Shown: positions 15,847 to 25,573, numbered from the stretch's first letter. The stretch: DNA of 32,933 nt from Alphaproteobacteria bacterium (GCA_021774965.1 JAJFIL010000184.1:1-32933), one strand, 5' to 3'. The notes: a model not told the origin generated them from the letters alone. Translations and numbers: made by a program.

Positions 15847-17825
15847 TGCTTGAACTTGGCCACTTTGCGCTCTTGCTGGCGCTGGCTCTGGCTATGGTCC
15901 AGACCTTTGTGCCTGTCTGGGGTTTTGCGCGCGGCCAGGCCCAATTGTGCGCAGTGGCAGCTCCGGCAGCCTTGGCTCAATTCATCTGTGTAGGAATTTC
16001 TTTTCTGGCACTCGTGGTGGCGTTCCTGAGCTCGGATTTTTCTGTTGCCCTTGTGGTGGACAATTCTCATACCGCAAAGCCCTGGCTCTATAAGCTCTCT
16101 GGCGTGTGGGGCAACCATGAAGGCTCCATGCTGTTATGGGTGTTGATCCTGGCGGGCTTTGGCGCGCTTGTCGCCTATGGCACCCGCGCCTTGCCGGACG
16201 ATCTTAAATCGCGCGCTCTTGTGGTGCAGGGACTTATTGGCATTGTGTTCCTTCTTTTTGTGCTGCTGACCTCCAATCCCTTCCTGCGTCTTGACCCGGC
16301 GCCGTTCGAAGGGCTGGGGCTTAACCCGGTCTTGCAGGATCCGGCGTTGGCGTTCCATCCACCGCTTCTTTACATGGGCTATGTGGGCCTTTCGGTGTCC
16401 TTTGCCTTTGCGGTGGCCGCCCTTTGGCGCGGCGAAGTAAACGCTGCCTGGGCCCGATTTGCGCGACCTTGGATATTGCTCTCCTGGTCATCCCTGACGC
16501 TGGGTATCGCGCTGGGGTCCTGGTGGGCCTACTACGAGTTAGGTTGGGGCGGCTGGTGGTTCTGGGACCCGGTGGAAAACGCCTCTCTCATGCCGTGGTT
16601 TGTGGCCACGGCCTTGCTCCATTCCGCCATAGTCACGGAACGGCGCGAGGGCCTGAAAGCCTGGACCGTGTTCCTGGCCATGACGGCCTTTGCCTTTTCC
16701 TTGCTCGGCACTTTTCTTGTGCGCTCTGGCGTTCTGACCTCCGTTCATGCCTTTGCCAATGATCCGGAACGGGGCGTTTTCATTCTTGCCATTTTGGCGC
16801 TGACGGTGGGCGGCTCCTTTGCGCTTTATGCCTGGCGCGCACCCTTGCTCAAGTCCGATGCGATCTTTGCGCCGATCAGCCGGGAAAGCGCGCTCTTGCT
16901 CAACAACCTTCTGCTGACCGTCTGCGCCGCAACAGTGCTCATCGGCACGCTTTATCCTCTTTTGCTGGAGGCCGTGACCGGAGACGTAATTTCGGTGGGC
17001 CCGCCCTATTTCAATTCAACAGTTTTGCCTCTGTCTATTCCCCTCCTGCTGGCCGTGCCCTTTGGTCCCTTGCTGGCCTGGAAGAGGGGGGACCTACCGG
17101 GGGTGAGCCGCCGTCTGATGGTTGTTGCGGGGCTTACAATTTTGCTGATGGTGATCAGCTTCATCCTTACCCGCGCCTCGGAAGGTTTTGCCTTTCTTGG
17201 TATAGGCCTGGGCACCTGGCTGGTGCTGGGGGCCGGGCAAGATCTTGTCGACCGCATCAAACTGGGCCGTATTCCTTTTGGCGATAGTCTTTCTCGGGCC
17301 GCCGGTCTGCCGCGCGGAGCTTATGGCACAGCACTGGCTCATGCAGGCGTGGGGATCATGGTCATTGGTATTTCTGGTGCGGGATCTTTGCGCACGGATA
17401 CTGTCGAAATCCTGAGTCCCGGAACAAGTCTCAACCTGGGCGGCTATGAATTGCGCCTTGAGGCCACTGGCGCCTTGGAAGGGCCCAACTATTTCTCCGA
17501 GTACGGAGATTTCGCCGTATTGCGCAACACCCGCATCGTTGATCGCGTGCGTGCCGAACGCCGCATCTATCCCAACGAAGGCCAAGCGACCACCGAAGTA
17601 GGCCTGCACGCCAGTTTGTGGGGCGATTTCTATGTAGTGCTGGGCGAAGAACAAGACGATGGATCAGGCTGGGCCGTTACCGCTGCATCACATCCTCTTG
17701 TGCGATGGATCTGGTTTGGCGCTTTGTTCATGTGTCTGGGCGGGCTGATATCGTTGGTGGATAGAAGGTTCCGCATCGGCGCACCACGCCCCGCAAGGAA
17801 GAAACAGACGTCGGTGCAATCATGA
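15843..17825 (+). CDS. ccmF: Haem lyase subunit CcmF (CycK)
   Basis: This 660-residue polytopic membrane protein carries the tryptophan-rich WWD-type haem-handling motif WGGWWFWDPVEN (about residues 234-245) of CcmF, and the hydrophobic pattern fits the large number of transmembrane helices expected. CcmF accepts haem from holo-CcmE and, with CcmH and CcmI, ligates it to the CXXCH cysteines of apocytochrome c in the periplasm. The ATG at 15843 overlaps the ccmE stop as ATGA, and the stop overlaps ccmH the same way, so the three are translationally coupled. The length is normal for the family. Confidence 0.95.
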   Translation: MMLELGHFALLLALALAMVQTFVPVWGFARGQAQLCAVAAPAALAQFICVGISFLALVVAFLSSDFSVALVVDNSHTAKPWLYKLSGVWGNHEGSMLLWVLILAGFGALVAYGTRALPDDLKSRALVVQGLIGIVFLLFVLLTSNPFLRLDPAPFEGLGLNPVLQDPALAFHPPLLYMGYVGLSVSFAFAVAALWRGEVNAAWARFARPWILLSWSSLTLGIALGSWWAYYELGWGGWWFWDPVENASLMPWFVATALLHSAIVTERREGLKAWTVFLAMTAFAFSLLGTFLVRSGVLTSVHAFANDPERGVFILAILALTVGGSFALYAWRAPLLKSDAIFAPISRESALLLNNLLLTVCAATVLIGTLYPLLLEAVTGDVISVGPPYFNSTVLPLSIPLLLAVPFGPLLAWKRGDLPGVSRRLMVVAGLTILLMVISFILTRASEGFAFLGIGLGTWLVLGAGQDLVDRIKLGRIPFGDSLSRAAGLPRGAYGTALAHAGVGIMVIGISGAGSLRTDTVEILSPGTSLNLGGYELRLEATGALEGPNYFSEYGDFAVLRNTRIVDRVRAERRIYPNEGQATTEVGLHASLWGDFYVVLGEEQDDGSGWAVTAASHPLVRWIWFGALFMCLGGLISLVDRRFRIGAPRPARKKQTSVQS

Positions 17826-18316
17826 GATGGTGTGTGATCTTTATCGCCCTGTTTATCGCCTCACCGCTCAACGCCTTGGAGCCCGGCGAAGCGCTGGAGG
17901 ATCCGGCGATGGAGTTGCGGGCGCGGGTTCTTATGAGCGAGCTGCGCTGTATGGTCTGTCAGAACGAAACCATTGAAGCCTCCCCATCCCCCTTTGCGGG
18001 GGAGGTGCGTTTACTGGTGCGCGAGCAGATCGTTGCCGGGCGCAGCGATGGCGAGGTCAAGGCCTTCCTGAGTGCTCGCTATGGGGACGCCATCCTGTTC
18101 CGCCCCCCCATGGGGCCAGCGACCTGGGCTTTGTGGCTTGCGCCCTTTATACTGTTGGGGCTGGGTGGGATCATCACCGTGATCGTTATTCGCAGCGCCA
18201 GAGCAAGTGCAGATGCCAATAGCGAGGCAAAAAGCGTCGTGTCTGCAGAGCTTTCTGCCAAGGAAAAGAAGCAGCTTGAGAGTATTTTGCGTCAAGACGA
18301 TAAACGGCGCAATTAA
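17822..18316 (+). CDS. ccmH: Cytochrome c maturation protein CcmH (CycL)
   Basis: This 164-residue protein has a signal peptide (residues 1-18), the redox-active motif LRCMVCQNE (C43, C46), the family segment RLLVREQIVAGRSDGEV, and a C-terminal membrane anchor (about 104-124). It is the short alphaproteobacterial CcmH, which reduces or holds the apocytochrome cysteines for haem attachment. It overlaps ccmF by four bases. No ccmG thioredoxin gene lies between them, unlike in enterobacteria; in many alphaproteobacteria ccmG sits with ccmABC elsewhere. Confidence 0.93.
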   Translation: MRWCVIFIALFIASPLNALEPGEALEDPAMELRARVLMSELRCMVCQNETIEASPSPFAGEVRLLVREQIVAGRSDGEVKAFLSARYGDAILFRPPMGPATWALWLAPFILLGLGGIITVIVIRSARASADANSEAKSVVSAELSAKEKKQLESILRQDDKRRN

Positions 18317-18407
18317 GTCCGCCCCGTAACCTTGCGGCCTTTGTAACGTCCTATTTTGTAGAAGCCGCTTGCTGAAAAGCCAATCTCCAACAAGGGAGAC
18401 CCCATCA

Positions 18408-19628
18408 ATGGCGTCAACGCGTATTACGTTTAAGGGCAGTCAAGGTGAAGACCTTGCCGCGAAACTGGATTTACCTCGGGGCCGTCCGCGTGCCTATGCC
18501 TTGTTTGCTCATTGCTTTTCTTGCTCGAAGGATATCTTTGCCGCTTCGCGCATATCCGGACAACTGGCAGAAAACGGTATTGCCGTTCTGCGTTTTGATT
18601 TTACAGGCCTTGGGCATTCCGGTGGCGATTTTGCCAATACAAACTTCTCCTCCAATGTAGAAGATCTAATCACCGCCGCAGATTTTTTACGCGCCGAATA
18701 CGAAGCACCGTCTTTGTTGATTGGTCATTCTCTCGGCGGCTCCGCAGTTCTTCTCGCAGCGGATAAAGTGCCGGAGTGCAAAGCCGTGGTGACTCTTGGT
18801 GCGCCTGCGGACACAGAACACGTGACCCATAATTTCGCAGAGCATCTGGACGAAATCGAAGAGCAGGGGCATGCGGAGGTCAAGCTGGGCGGCCGGCCTT
18901 TTACCATCAAACAGCAGTTCGTTGATGATCTGAAAGAACATAAAGTGACTGATGCCGCAGCGGCTCTTAAGCGCGCGCTTCTGGTTATCCATGCGCCCCT
19001 TGATGCTCAGGTTGGGGTCGAGAACGCCTCGCAGATTTTCTCTGCCGCCAAACACCCCAAAAGCTTTGTCTCATTAGACGGGGCGGATCATCTGATCACT
19101 GGGCATGAGGATGCGATCTATGCCGCGAATGTTCTTTGTTCGTGGGCGGAGCGATATATTGCAAAGAACGAAGTGCCCGCTGATGCACTTCCGAGTGAAG
19201 CCAAGACCGTTACCGTGCGGGAGACGGGTGCGTCCCCATGGGAAAATGAGGCAGATGCCAGTGGGCATTTTCTCCTGGGCGATCAGCCTAAACCGGCTGG
19301 GGGTAATGCTGGCCCAAGTCCTTATGACTTTGTGGCCATGGGGTTGGGTCTCTGCACCAACCAAACTTTGCGCATGTATGCCACGCGAAAGAAATTACCC
19401 GTAGAGCGAGTTTCGACAAAGGTGCGATACGAAAAGGTCTATGTCGAAGACTGCGAGCATTGCGCCGAGGGAGAAAAGGTCAAGGTTCTGACCTTCTTCC
19501 GGGAGATCAGTATTGAAGGGGATATTGTGCCGGATGTTCGGGCGCGAATGCTGGAAATTGCTGATAAATGCCCCGTCCATGAAGCCTTGGAACGCGAGAC
19601 GCCGATCAAGACCAGCCTAATTGGTTAA
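18408..19628 (+). CDS. Alpha/beta hydrolase - OsmC fusion protein
   Basis: This 406-residue protein starts at an ATG with AAGGGAG about nine bases upstream. Residues 1-255 are an alpha/beta hydrolase with the nucleophile in GHSLGG (S108), D199 in HAPLD and H228 in GADH. Residues about 268-406 are an OsmC/Ohr-type domain with its two redox cysteines, C316 (LGLCTNQ) and C388 (DKCPVH), normally reducing organic hydroperoxides. Such fusions are known as bifunctional alpha/beta hydrolase/OsmC proteins. It probably detoxifies lipid-derived peroxides or esters in the cytoplasm. It lies between ccmH and degP with gaps of 91 and 320 bases, so it is likely transcribed on its own. Confidence 0.9.
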   Translation: MASTRITFKGSQGEDLAAKLDLPRGRPRAYALFAHCFSCSKDIFAASRISGQLAENGIAVLRFDFTGLGHSGGDFANTNFSSNVEDLITAADFLRAEYEAPSLLIGHSLGGSAVLLAADKVPECKAVVTLGAPADTEHVTHNFAEHLDEIEEQGHAEVKLGGRPFTIKQQFVDDLKEHKVTDAAAALKRALLVIHAPLDAQVGVENASQIFSAAKHPKSFVSLDGADHLITGHEDAIYAANVLCSWAERYIAKNEVPADALPSEAKTVTVRETGASPWENEADASGHFLLGDQPKPAGGNAGPSPYDFVAMGLGLCTNQTLRMYATRKKLPVERVSTKVRYEKVYVEDCEHCAEGEKVKVLTFFREISIEGDIVPDVRARMLEIADKCPVHEALERETPIKTSLIG

Positions 19629-19893
19629 CGCCATATGGGTTTGGCGGTCACTATTTCGCCTCCTTACTTATATGTAATTTGCGCAAACAGGCCCTGTAAG
19701 GCATGGCTTGAGGCCCTACATCTATGGCGGGGCTCGATTTGGGCTGAGCGCGATGGGTTGGGGGTAATGGGATGAAACTGGCGTTGGATGATCACAATTA
19801 AGTTTCTTGAATGATGAATTGGAATTGGGCGTGACTGGCTAAGGAATGTCGGATCACTGCCAACTGGCTGCGTGCCCCTCATGCGGTCAAAAG

Positions 19894-19933
19894 GTGCCAA
19901 CTGATGAACGATGGTGCCGGTTGATGAATAACG
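19894..19933 (+). repeat. 20-base direct repeat just ahead of degP
   Basis: Two 20-base units (19894-19913 and 19914-19933) share gtgcc and tgatgaa at the same offsets; the second ends 15 bases before the degP start. The spacing is about two helical turns. The rest of the 320-base stretch from 19629 has a weak CGCCA-N8-TGGCG hairpin (19629-19646) and no gene that I believe. Confidence 0.4.
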
Positions 19934-19948
19934 AAGGACCAAAAACTG

Positions 19949-21541
19949 ATGACGGAACTCAATGTTAAGCGCGTGCCTACTGCTACCTCCCCTGACAAGC
20001 GGCGGCGTGGACCTTCAGCTCTTCTAGGGGCAGGCGTGCTTGTTGCGGGCTTGGCCCTCGTTGGAACGGGTTTGAGCTTCAGTTATGGGCCTGCCAACGC
20101 CCAGTCAAACGCACAGTCATCGGATGAGTTGCAAGTTGCAGAATTGACTGGCGGCGAGATCACACCGATCCCCATTCGCCCACCTCTCAATGCGCCTATG
20201 AGTTTTGCTGATCTTGTGGAACGGGTCAGTCCTGCAGTGGTGAGTGTGACCGTGCAACAGGCGCCGCCTGAATTTGTTCAGGGGCAGGTTCCTCCCGGCT
20301 TGCCTTTTCCCTTTGGCGATATGCTTCCGCGCGGTCCTCAAGGTCCAGGAGGCCCTGGTGGTCCGGGTGGTGGCGGCGGTACCTCGCAAGGTTCGGGATT
20401 TGCCATTAGTGGAGAAGGGCACATCGTCACCAACAACCACGTTGTCGGCAACGGCGTTGAGTTCACTGTCACCCTTGCAGATGGCACGGAACTGGAAGCG
20501 GAACTGATCGGTACTGATCCAGCGACGGATCTTGCCGTCCTGCGCGTTCAACCAGAAGAGCCGCTGCCTTATGTGAGGTTTGCGGAAGATGGAGATCTGC
20601 GCGTGGGTGATTGGGTTGTTGCTGTGGGTAATCCCTTCGGCCTTGGTGGCACGGTTACCGCGGGCATTGTCTCAGCGCGCGGTCGTGACCTTAACAACAC
20701 CGCTTACAATGATTTCATTCAGATTGATGCGCCAATCAACTCAGGCAATTCCGGCGGCCCGACGTTCGATCTGCGCGGTCGGGTCATTGGTGTGAATACG
20801 TTGATCTTTTCTCCCTCTGGCGGGAATGTGGGCATTGGATTTGCCATTCCTTCGGAAGTGGCGGCAAGCGTAATTGAGCAGATCATTGAGAACGGCAGTG
20901 TCCGCCGCGGCTGGCTGGGTGTTCAGATCCAGCCCATCGACGAAGACGTTGCAGCGTCTCTCGGTCTGGACGAAGCTCAAGGGGCAATCGTTGTTCAGGT
21001 TATCGAAGACACCCCCGCTGAACGGGCAGGTTTTGAACAGGGAGATGTAGTCCTGGCGGTCAATGGTATTTCCGTTGAGGATAATCTTGATCTCACTCGC
21101 CGCATTGGTGCCTTGCGCCCCGGTGAGGCAACCGACTTCCTGCTGTGGCGAGATGGTGAGGAACAACGCATCACCGCAACGCTGGATCTTCGTGAAGACC
21201 CCAATGCTGTTGAGGACCCGGTAGAAGACCTGCCGCCGGGCAAGGATGGTGGCCAGCCGGTACCACAAGAAGCGTTGCCGGGGGTATCGCTTTTGCCCTC
21301 ACAAACTGGCGAAGGTGTAACGGTCGTCGCAGTTGTCCCAAATAGCGAAGCCCAGGAGAAGGGCATTCGCGCTGGCAACCTTATACTGACCGTGTCTGGG
21401 AACCCGGTTTCAACACCTGATGAGGTTGCCGCCCAAGTGGCAGCAGCTGAGGCAGAGGGCCGAAGCGCTGTTTTATTGTTGCTGCGCGACGGGCCCCAGG
21501 AGCGTTTTGTCGCCCTGCGCCTGGAAACAGACGAAGGCTAG
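19949..21541 (+). CDS. degP: DegP/HtrA-type periplasmic serine protease (Do family)
   Basis: This 530-residue protease has an N-terminal signal or anchor (hydrophobic core about residues 24-45, then GPANAQS), a trypsin-like domain with the triad H164 (TNNHVV), D194 (DPATDLAVL) and S268 (INSGNSGGP), and two PDZ domains (about 320-415 and 440-528). It degrades or refolds damaged envelope proteins. A Gly/Pro-rich stretch (GPQGPGGPGGPGGGGG, 129-144) lies before the protease core in the loop region, longer than in many homologues. The gene stands before an envelope-type two-component pair, as I recall in rhizobia. A 38-base hairpin region follows. Confidence 0.94.
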   Translation: MTELNVKRVPTATSPDKRRRGPSALLGAGVLVAGLALVGTGLSFSYGPANAQSNAQSSDELQVAELTGGEITPIPIRPPLNAPMSFADLVERVSPAVVSVTVQQAPPEFVQGQVPPGLPFPFGDMLPRGPQGPGGPGGPGGGGGTSQGSGFAISGEGHIVTNNHVVGNGVEFTVTLADGTELEAELIGTDPATDLAVLRVQPEEPLPYVRFAEDGDLRVGDWVVAVGNPFGLGGTVTAGIVSARGRDLNNTAYNDFIQIDAPINSGNSGGPTFDLRGRVIGVNTLIFSPSGGNVGIGFAIPSEVAASVIEQIIENGSVRRGWLGVQIQPIDEDVAASLGLDEAQGAIVVQVIEDTPAERAGFEQGDVVLAVNGISVEDNLDLTRRIGALRPGEATDFLLWRDGEEQRITATLDLREDPNAVEDPVEDLPPGKDGGQPVPQEALPGVSLLPSQTGEGVTVVAVVPNSEAQEKGIRAGNLILTVSGNPVSTPDEVAAQVAAAEAEGRSAVLLLLRDGPQERFVALRLETDEG

Positions 21542-21563
21542 GGCAGGCTAAAATCATGAACTT

Positions 21564-21599
21564 GAGGGGGGCAAGGGCGATGAAACCCTAGCTCCCCTC
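21564..21599 (+). terminator. Hairpin after degP
   Basis: Bases 21564-21572 pair with 21591-21599 (GAGGGGGGC with GCTCCCCTC, one G-T pair) and, after a mismatch, 21574-21577 with 21586-21589, leaving an eight-base loop. No T run follows, so it may terminate weakly or act as an mRNA 3' stabiliser. The remaining 175 bases before the response regulator gene show no gene. Confidence 0.5.
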
Positions 21600-21774
21600 C
21601 AAAAAGGCAACGGCCCCCACCCCGTCAACCTGGGGTCGATGCACCCGCGCCGGTGGCAACCGAGATCATCCCCCCGTGTTGCTGCCGGTGCGGACTTGAT
21701 TTCTGAGGCGAACTGGTTTGCAACTGGGTCACTGCGTCAAGCGTTCCAGGTTCACACCGCACAGGACCAACATC

Positions 21775-22452
21775 ATGCGCATTCTGGTAATCGAAGATGA
21801 CGAACAGGCCGCCACCTATATTCAGCGCGGCCTGAAAGAACAGGGCCATCTGGTGGAACATGCCGCCGATGGGGAGCTGGGGCTCGCCCTTGCCCGCGAG
21901 GATCGGTTCGATGCTCTGATTGTGGACCGTATGTTGCCCAAACTTGATGGCTTGAGCATTGTTGCCACCTTGCGTGACGAAGAAGTCCGCACACCAGTCT
22001 TGTTCCTCAGCGCCTTGGGGGAAGTGGATGATCGGGTCAAAGGCCTTAAAGCTGGCGGCGATGATTATCTGACCAAGCCTTTTGCCTTTGCCGAACTTGA
22101 TGCGCGCCTCGAAGCTTTGGTGCGGCGCGGGGCACCTGAAGAAGTTCAGACAAAGTTTAGCGTTGGCGACATGGAGATCGATATTCTCTCTCGTCGTTGC
22201 ATGCGCGGGGGGCAGCGCATTGACCTGCAGCCCCGCGAATTCAAACTGTTGGAATATCTCATGCGCAATGCAGGGCAGGTGGTCACCCGCACCATGTTGC
22301 TGGAGAACGTTTGGGAGTACCATTTCGACCCGCAAACAAATGTGATTGACGTGCATATCTCGCGGCTAAGGTCAAAGATTGACAAAAGTTTTGACGCGCC
22401 GTTGCTGCATACCATTCGCGGTGCTGGATATTCGCTCCGTGACCCTGCTTAG
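21775..22452 (+). CDS. OmpR-family response regulator
   Basis: This 225-residue regulator has a receiver domain with acidic E7/D8/D9, phospho-acceptor D51 (VDRMLPKLDG), S79 and K101, and a winged-helix domain ending in SRLRSKI...LHTIRGAGYSL, close to the copper/heavy-metal CusR/CzcR branch and to the regulator I recall next to degP in rhizobia. I start it at the ATG at 21775; an upstream extension in the same frame lacks homology. The kinase gene overlaps its 3' end by about 14 bases. Envelope or metal stress sensing is possible given its neighbour degP, but not shown. Confidence 0.88.
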   Translation: MRILVIEDDEQAATYIQRGLKEQGHLVEHAADGELGLALAREDRFDALIVDRMLPKLDGLSIVATLRDEEVRTPVLFLSALGEVDDRVKGLKAGGDDYLTKPFAFAELDARLEALVRRGAPEEVQTKFSVGDMEIDILSRRCMRGGQRIDLQPREFKLLEYLMRNAGQVVTRTMLLENVWEYHFDPQTNVIDVHISRLRSKIDKSFDAPLLHTIRGAGYSLRDPA

Positions 22453-23827
22453 GCTCCTTAACTCCACCACTTTCCGAATGGCGTTGATCTACATGATCTT
22501 CTTCGCCGCCTCGGTCTTTGCCCTTTTGGTGTTCATCTATTGGTCCACCACCGGATTCATGGCGCGTCAGACCGATGACACCGTAGCAGCCGAGATGGTG
22601 GGCATCACCGATCAGCTTCGAAGCGGTGGCGTGCGCCAGATGATCAGTGTGATCAGGCGTCGGGGCAGAACAGAAGGAGACGGCCTCTATCTTCTTGTCC
22701 AGGCCGATGGCACCTATGTTGTTGGCAATATCGAAGCCTGGCCCTCAACCGAAGTAGACAAACATGGCTGGATGGAGTTCGAATTCGAACGGCCTACGGA
22801 AGAAGGCCCACAAATCCACCGAGCTCGCGCGCAGGTCTTCGAAATCGAGAACACGTTGAAGCTTCTTGTGGGCCGCGACATTGAAAGCCGTCTTCAAGTG
22901 GAAAACATGATCCGCAACTCCCTGCTGTGGGCTATGGGAATCATGTCTGTGCTGGGCCTTGTGGGGGGAGGCTTTGTCGCCCGTCACATGATGGGAAGGT
23001 TAGATGAGATCAACCGCACGGCCCGCCGTATCATGGCGGGGGATTTAACCCGGCGTATTTCCATCCGCGGATCAGATGATGAAATTGATCAGCTTGCGGA
23101 GAACCTCAATGCCATGTTGGGCCAGATTGAGCGGTTGATGACGGGCATGCGTCAGGTAACAGACAATATCGCCCATGACTTGCGCTCGCCGCTCAATCGC
23201 CTGCGCAACCGTATTGAAGTGGCCTTGCTGGAACAAGATAAAGACGGATCATATGAAACGGCGCTGCGCCAAACCATCGAAGAAGCCGATGGGGTCATCA
23301 AGACCTTCAACGCATTGCTCAGCATCGCTCAAGTGGAGGCTGGTGCCTTGCGGGACGAAATGGCGGAGCTTGACCTTGGCGCGCTGGCCCACGATGTGGC
23401 AGACCTTTATGAGCCGGTGGCAGAGGATAAGAACATTACCTTCACCTCATATATTGCAGAGGGCATCACCGTTACCGGCAATCGGGAGCTTATCTCCCAA
23501 TCGCTCGCAAATCTCATGGACAACGCGATTAAATACGCACCAGAAAACGGTGCTATGTCTCTGCGGGTAGGCCCTCTCGAAGGCTTTGAGGGCATGGTGG
23601 AGATGGTGGTGACCGACACGGGCCCCGGCATTCCGAAAGAAGAATGGGAACGGGTGGCCGAGCGTTTCGTGCGCCTGGAGGGCAGCCGCACTGAACCCGG
23701 TGCTGGTTTGGGACTTAGCCTTGTGGCTGCCGTGGCACGGCTTCACGAGGGCCGCCTTGAGTTGGGGGTGGGCGAAGATAACAAAGGCCTTCGCGCCAGT
23801 CTGATTATCACAAAAGCAGCAAGCTAA
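22439..23827 (+). CDS. Sensor histidine kinase paired with the upstream regulator
   Basis: I start this 462-residue kinase at a GTG inside the end of the regulator gene, which gives the usual N-terminus LRLLNSTTFRMALIYM; an earlier TTG at 22379 is unlikely. Transmembrane helices lie at about 15-36 and 160-182 around a periplasmic sensor domain of about 120 residues. HAMP follows (183-235), then the H-box NIAHDLRSPLNRLRNRIE (H246), N358/N362, DTGPG (393-397) and GAGLGLS (421-427). The stop is two bases from the stop of the convergent transporter gene, leaving no room for a terminator between them. Confidence 0.88.
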   Translation: MTLLRLLNSTTFRMALIYMIFFAASVFALLVFIYWSTTGFMARQTDDTVAAEMVGITDQLRSGGVRQMISVIRRRGRTEGDGLYLLVQADGTYVVGNIEAWPSTEVDKHGWMEFEFERPTEEGPQIHRARAQVFEIENTLKLLVGRDIESRLQVENMIRNSLLWAMGIMSVLGLVGGGFVARHMMGRLDEINRTARRIMAGDLTRRISIRGSDDEIDQLAENLNAMLGQIERLMTGMRQVTDNIAHDLRSPLNRLRNRIEVALLEQDKDGSYETALRQTIEEADGVIKTFNALLSIAQVEAGALRDEMAELDLGALAHDVADLYEPVAEDKNITFTSYIAEGITVTGNRELISQSLANLMDNAIKYAPENGAMSLRVGPLEGFEGMVEMVVTDTGPGIPKEEWERVAERFVRLEGSRTEPGAGLGLSLVAAVARLHEGRLELGVGEDNKGLRASLIITKAAS

Positions 23828-23829
23828 AC

Positions 23830-25257
23830 TTAGTGCTCGAATGCTTCAGTGCGTTCTTCCTTGACAAAGAAAAGTAACGCTGCACCGACAAACAAGAAAA
23901 TAAAGATGACACCCATGCCGGTGCGCTGACTGCCTGAGATGTCTGTTGCCAGGCCAATAGCGAAAGGCCCAAGAAACGCTGTCATCTTGCCGGTGAGATT
24001 ATAGAGCCCGAAAAACTCTGCGGTCATGCTGGGCGGAATAATACGCGAAAGCATGGTTCGGCTTGATGCCAATGCCGGGCCCACAAAGAAAGTACTGAAT
24101 ATTCCGCAAGCGAAATACCAACGCTCTGACAGCATTTCAAATCCAAGTCCCTGAAGAAGTCCGCCGATCAATGGCACATCATAACCTTCCCCCTGCCAGG
24201 CAACGGGCAGCCAGGGTACGCTGTCTGGTGTGATCGACAGGCCCAGTCCAAGGAAGAAGCCAAAGCTGAAAACGGCAATCAACAAGGTTCGCTTCGAGCC
24301 AATGAGATCGTCCAACACGCCGCCCGCCAGAGAGCTGAAGAACCCCATGGACAACATGGCGACGGCATAGAACATAACTTGCACCGGACCCCAGCCAAAA
24401 ACGCCAGCTGCATAGACCGCTACAAAAGCGAAGATGGCCGTCATGCCATCGTAATAGACCGTCCGGGCCAAGAGAAAGAGCACGACATTCCGATAGTGCC
24501 CAAGCTGCCCCAATGTTTTGCCCAGGCCCCGCAGCCCATGGTCCAGCGCTTCTTTTGTGCGCAGCCCGGATTTGGGCATGTCACTGGTGTAGAGAAACAA
24601 CGGGATAATGAAGACCAACAGCCATAAAGCGGATACCGGCGCCATGATGCGTTGACGAGCGTCATCGCCAATGCCCAGAGCCGGAACCTCAGGTATCTGG
24701 AAGAAGAAAAACCAAACCGCAAAGGCCGCGACCGCCCCAAGATAACTAAGCGCCAATCCTGTGCCGGATAGAATTCCGACGCGGCGTTCGCTGACAATGG
24801 ACGGCAACATGGCATTGTGGAGCACGCCCGCAATCTCAGCTGATACGGCAGCAATAATGTAGGCCCCGATGGCCAAAGGTATCGCGAAGCTCAAGCCCGG
24901 TTCCGCAAACCAGAGAAGACTGAGGGCAACAATCGAAATGCCGCCGAAGAGAGCAATGCCAGGCTTGCGCGGGCCAGCTGCATCGGAAAGGGCCCCCAGA
25001 ATTGGGCTGGAGATGGCGATCATCAATCCGGCAGCGCTGACCGCATAGCCCCACATGGCTTGCCCGCGGACATTGTCCCCCACTAACACTTGTTGGAAGT
25101 AGGGCGAGAAGATGAACATTATAAAGGTAATAAAGAATGGCCCGTAGGCGAACTCATAGATGGCCCAACCGAATAGGCCTTTGCGGGACGCGGTCGCATG
25201 GCCAGTCATGGAGGTGCGGGCTAGCGCCTCCGGGGCAGAATCATCGATTTGTGTCAC
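23830..25257 (-). CDS. MFS transporter, UMF1/Atg22-like
   Basis: This 475-residue polytopic membrane protein has about 12 hydrophobic segments. The start of the first, GLFGWAIYEFAYGPFF, and the later SSPILGALSDAAGPRKP loop (the MFS motif A region) match the UMF1 group of major facilitator proteins related to yeast Atg22. I choose the GTG at 25257 because GAGGGA lies seven bases upstream; a TTG at 25296 is the longer alternative. The substrate is unknown. It is convergent with the kinase gene and divergent from the HU gene across about 316 bases. Confidence 0.85.
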   Translation of the reverse strand: MTQIDDSAPEALARTSMTGHATASRKGLFGWAIYEFAYGPFFITFIMFIFSPYFQQVLVGDNVRGQAMWGYAVSAAGLMIAISSPILGALSDAAGPRKPGIALFGGISIVALSLLWFAEPGLSFAIPLAIGAYIIAAVSAEIAGVLHNAMLPSIVSERRVGILSGTGLALSYLGAVAAFAVWFFFFQIPEVPALGIGDDARQRIMAPVSALWLLVFIIPLFLYTSDMPKSGLRTKEALDHGLRGLGKTLGQLGHYRNVVLFLLARTVYYDGMTAIFAFVAVYAAGVFGWGPVQVMFYAVAMLSMGFFSSLAGGVLDDLIGSKRTLLIAVFSFGFFLGLGLSITPDSVPWLPVAWQGEGYDVPLIGGLLQGLGFEMLSERWYFACGIFSTFFVGPALASSRTMLSRIIPPSMTAEFFGLYNLTGKMTAFLGPFAIGLATDISGSQRTGMGVIFIFLFVGAALLFFVKEERTEAFEH

Positions 25258-25573
25258 CGGGAAATCCCTCAACTGATTTCTCGTCAGTTTACACAAGGTC
25301 CCCCATTTTGCACGTTCAATGTTCGGTGAACCGCATTGCCAGCAAAAAAAAGGACTTTAGAGCATCGAGAGGCGGATTCCGCTTGGCGCCGGGAGAATCT
25401 GTGATACACGGGAATCTGTTGTTGGGCGTTCGACCTTTCGATCACTTCAACGTAATGGCGTCGTAGGGGAATCAAGGACTTCTGGCCTTGTTCGTTGAGA
25501 GACGCATTTGATTTTTGGGCACGTACTACCGAATTATTTGACCGGGGTGCGGAGTTTTAGAGGGAGTAGAGAC

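Noticed and set aside
19664-19942. 92-codon minus-strand frame in the gap before degP
   Set aside because: Composition is irregular, no ribosome site or domain is evident, and it covers the degP leader.
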